Shown: one piece after another, positions 6,270-7,734 of the stretch
Layout: every line of letters starts with the position of its first letter
Position numbering within the stretch: the first letter of the stretch is position 1
NCBI GenBank assembly: GCA_040389305.1
Contig: JAZKAD010000051.1
Span: 1 to 7,734 of the forward strand
DNA length: 7,734 bases
Source of the DNA: JAZKAD01 sp040389305
Lineage (GTDB): Bacteria > Pseudomonadota > Alphaproteobacteria > Rickettsiales > Rickettsiaceae
Reading direction: 5' to 3'
The notes under the pieces: model-generated
What the model was told of the DNA's origin: nothing
The model's database searches: none
The model's input: the letters and a program-made list of their open reading frames with translations, nothing else
Made by a program: the position numbers and the translations under genes

Positions 6270-7734
6270 ATGATAACAGGTGAATTGCATACCCGCAAGA
6301 GAAAAATAGAATTTTCCGGGGATAATTTAGGATCGGGTAATGTTGTACCAAGCCACTGGTATCACAGCATAGTACGCCCATGCGGTAAATCAGATACCAT
6401 AGCAATTACTATTCTCTCGGAGATGGTATTTCTATATCGCTATAATAACCAAAGCCAATTTCAATTAAACTTCCACCACTTCAAAAGTAAATTCAATTTT
6501 GGGCTTTCTCAAGTCAAAGATGCCGTTATTAGACTAAAGCAGGCGAGTTTACTGAAGAGATGCCTCAGAAACATTACTGTACTGGGCAGGCTTTTTGTCA
6601 ATGAGATGTTCCTCATTTTAAACATTGAAAATGTTCTCAGTCTCAACAAGCAACTTGAAGCAAAAAAATTTGCCTATAGCAAGGGAAAGGACGATACAGG
6701 GTGTGCAGAAATTTCCACAGATAATATAGAAGAAAAATATCTAAATAAGAAATCTAGATCTAATGAATCTAATTTTGAAAAAAATTTTCTTAAAGGTGGC
6801 AATGACTTTATTGAAGCTGTGGATGTTACGGATTCTACAATTAGCTTCACTCCAACCCAATTCTCACTAATAAATCCAAATCCTAGTCAAAGCCTGTCAG
6901 CATTTCACCCATTAAACAAGGATGATATTGAGTGGCTTAAAGTGAGATCTGGTCGTGACTTTGACATGAACTTCATTTCTACCTTCATATTTCTTGTCCC
7001 TCTACTGATTTTTAGTGGTGGTATGAGAAGTTACATTTTCTATATTACCGCTGTAGCTTCCCTTCAACTATGGACACCACTCAACGCTGTTATCAATATG
7101 ATTATTGGTACTTATAGCAATCTTGAACCTGGCTCAAATATGCTCATGAGCTTTAGTACGGCAAGTACTGCATCGAACCATATAGATACTATTGTAACTG
7201 TTGCAGCCGGCCTGCAAACAGTAGTCCCATTTATTGCATTTGCTATGATGCAAGGTGGTATCAGCGGTATGATGCATTTAGCTGGTTCGGTCATCGGTGG
7301 TCTGCAATCAACTGCAGGAGGAATAGGTAGTGAGGTAGCCACGGGCAATAGAAACATGGATAATGTTTCAGAGAATAATGTATCACGACATATGCTCAAT
7401 GCCAATAAGACTGATACCAACATGCAATATGCTAGTGGCGCGCAGATTGCCCAACTCGCCGATGGTACTACGGAAAGAATCAATCCGGATGGTAGCCAAG
7501 TTCTCAGTGGTGGAGTAGGTTCAACTGTGTCAGGGGGTGAAACAACTTACCACATGAGCGAAGACCAAACTGGTCAAGTGAGCCGTGGCATTCAAAGTCA
7601 AGAAGCTATGGTGAGAAGTAGTCAAGCCTCCTTATCCGAGGCCGAGAGCAGTACTTTTGCTAAAACCGTTGATAGGGTGTCGAGTATAGCGCAAAGAGTC
7701 CATAATGGCGAGAATATGAACTTTGATCGCAGCA
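6270..7734 (+). CDS. traG: Replication-initiator-like (DnaA_N-like/winged-helix) domain fused to the F-type TraG middle region, 3' end outside window
   Basis: The frame is open for 488 codons from the ATG at 6270 to the window end, with no stop and no N. Residues 29-125 (HWYHSIVRPCGKSDTIAITI through ILNIENV) look like the winged-helix/initiator-like proteins of rickettsial plasmids and integrative elements. The segment FSLSQVKDAVIRLKQASLL-type (about 85-100; here FGLSQVKDAVIRLKQ) is the probable recognition helix. A low-complexity linker (about 135-210) leads to FHPLNKDDIEWLKVRSGRDF (212-231), a DnaA_N-like end. From about residue 238 the protein becomes membrane-associated: TFIFLVPLLIFSGGMRSYIF, then LQLWTPLNAVINMIIG, then VVPFIAFAMMQGGISGMMHL (318-337), then the Gly/Ser/Asn-rich stretch NANKTDTNMQYASGAQIA. 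This matches the middle of F-plasmid TraG (PF07916 C-terminal part and beyond). TraG acts in pilus assembly and mating-pair stabilisation in the donor envelope. The roughly 300 N-terminal residues of TraG are absent. The 238-337 region cannot sit in the membrane in its usual setting without them, so the fusion may be non-functional for transfer. Confidence 0.82.
   Translation, partial: MITGELHTRKRKIEFSGDNLGSGNVVPSHWYHSIVRPCGKSDTIAITILSEMVFLYRYNNQSQFQLNFHHFKSKFNFGLSQVKDAVIRLKQASLLKRCLRNITVLGRLFVNEMFLILNIENVLSLNKQLEAKKFAYSKGKDDTGCAEISTDNIEEKYLNKKSRSNESNFEKNFLKGGNDFIEAVDVTDSTISFTPTQFSLINPNPSQSLSAFHPLNKDDIEWLKVRSGRDFDMNFISTFIFLVPLLIFSGGMRSYIFYITAVASLQLWTPLNAVINMIIGTYSNLEPGSNMLMSFSTASTASNHIDTIVTVAAGLQTVVPFIAFAMMQGGISGMMHLAGSVIGGLQSTAGGIGSEVATGNRNMDNVSENNVSRHMLNANKTDTNMQYASGAQIAQLADGTTERINPDGSQVLSGGVGSTVSGGETTYHMSEDQTGQVSRGIQSQEAMVRSSQASLSEAESSTFAKTVDRVSSIAQRVHNGENMNFDRS

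Noticed and set aside
6079..6405. Minus-strand open frame of 108 codons across the leader and start of the initiator-like gene
   Set aside because: It runs through the hairpin, both the short leader ORF and the main start on the opposite strand, has no ribosome site and no recognisable protein pattern; the plus-strand gene explains the region better.
6708..6722. TTTCCACAG resembling a DnaA box
   Set aside because: It differs from the TTATNCACA consensus, is a single copy and lies within coding sequence; not enough to propose an origin.
7112..7483. Minus-strand open frame of 123 codons
   Set aside because: It lies opposite the clearly TraG-like stretch; its hydrophobic look comes from the complement of that coding sequence.

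Overview
The window looks like a draft-assembly contig from an AT-rich, host-associated alphaproteobacterium, most likely of the order Rickettsiales. The grounds are low GC, an NB-ARC/TPR protein, an XRE-type repressor, a replication-initiator-like winged-helix protein and an F-type TraG segment. This mix is known from rickettsial integrative conjugative elements (RAGE type) and plasmids. Species cannot be named from the sequence alone. Five runs of N (315-324, 1015-1024, 4059-4068, 4767-4776, 5032-5115) are scaffold gaps; the 10-N runs look like placeholders of unknown true length.

Left part (41-3254, plus strand): a STAND/NB-ARC ATPase with an N-terminal hydrophobic segment, whose TPR-rich C-terminal half lies in another reading frame. 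No gap length repairs this break, because the TPR frame has a TGA just after the gap. A proline-iminopeptidase-type alpha/beta hydrolase follows 21 bases later and probably shares the transcript. It keeps its catalytic triad but seems to have lost the two glutamates that hold the substrate amino end in true prolyl aminopeptidases.

Middle (3261-5855, minus strand): a prolyl-oligopeptidase-family S9A peptidase (oligopeptidase B / PtrB-like), interrupted by three gaps, lies convergent to pip. Upstream of it, 26 bases away on the same strand, is an XRE-family helix-turn-helix regulator.

Control region (5856-6269): a very AT-rich divergent promoter region. It holds an extended -10 promoter for the regulator, a strong rightward promoter (TTGACA-N18-TACAAT), and at least four TATAGTA-type repeats placed like operators. 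Downstream, the rightward leader holds a 14-bp hairpin with a T-tract on the opposite strand, an 18-codon ORF ending 4 bases before the next start, and a plausible antisense promoter. The layout resembles the antisense-RNA/leader-peptide control of plasmid rep genes.

Right part (6270 to the end, plus strand): one uninterrupted reading frame of at least 488 codons. It joins a replication-initiator-like winged-helix/DnaA_N-like domain (residues 1 to about 236) to the middle of F-type TraG (from about residue 238). This is the most unusual object in the window. A conjugation protein segment has been placed under the control region of what looks like a replication gene, probably by recombination inside a mobile element.
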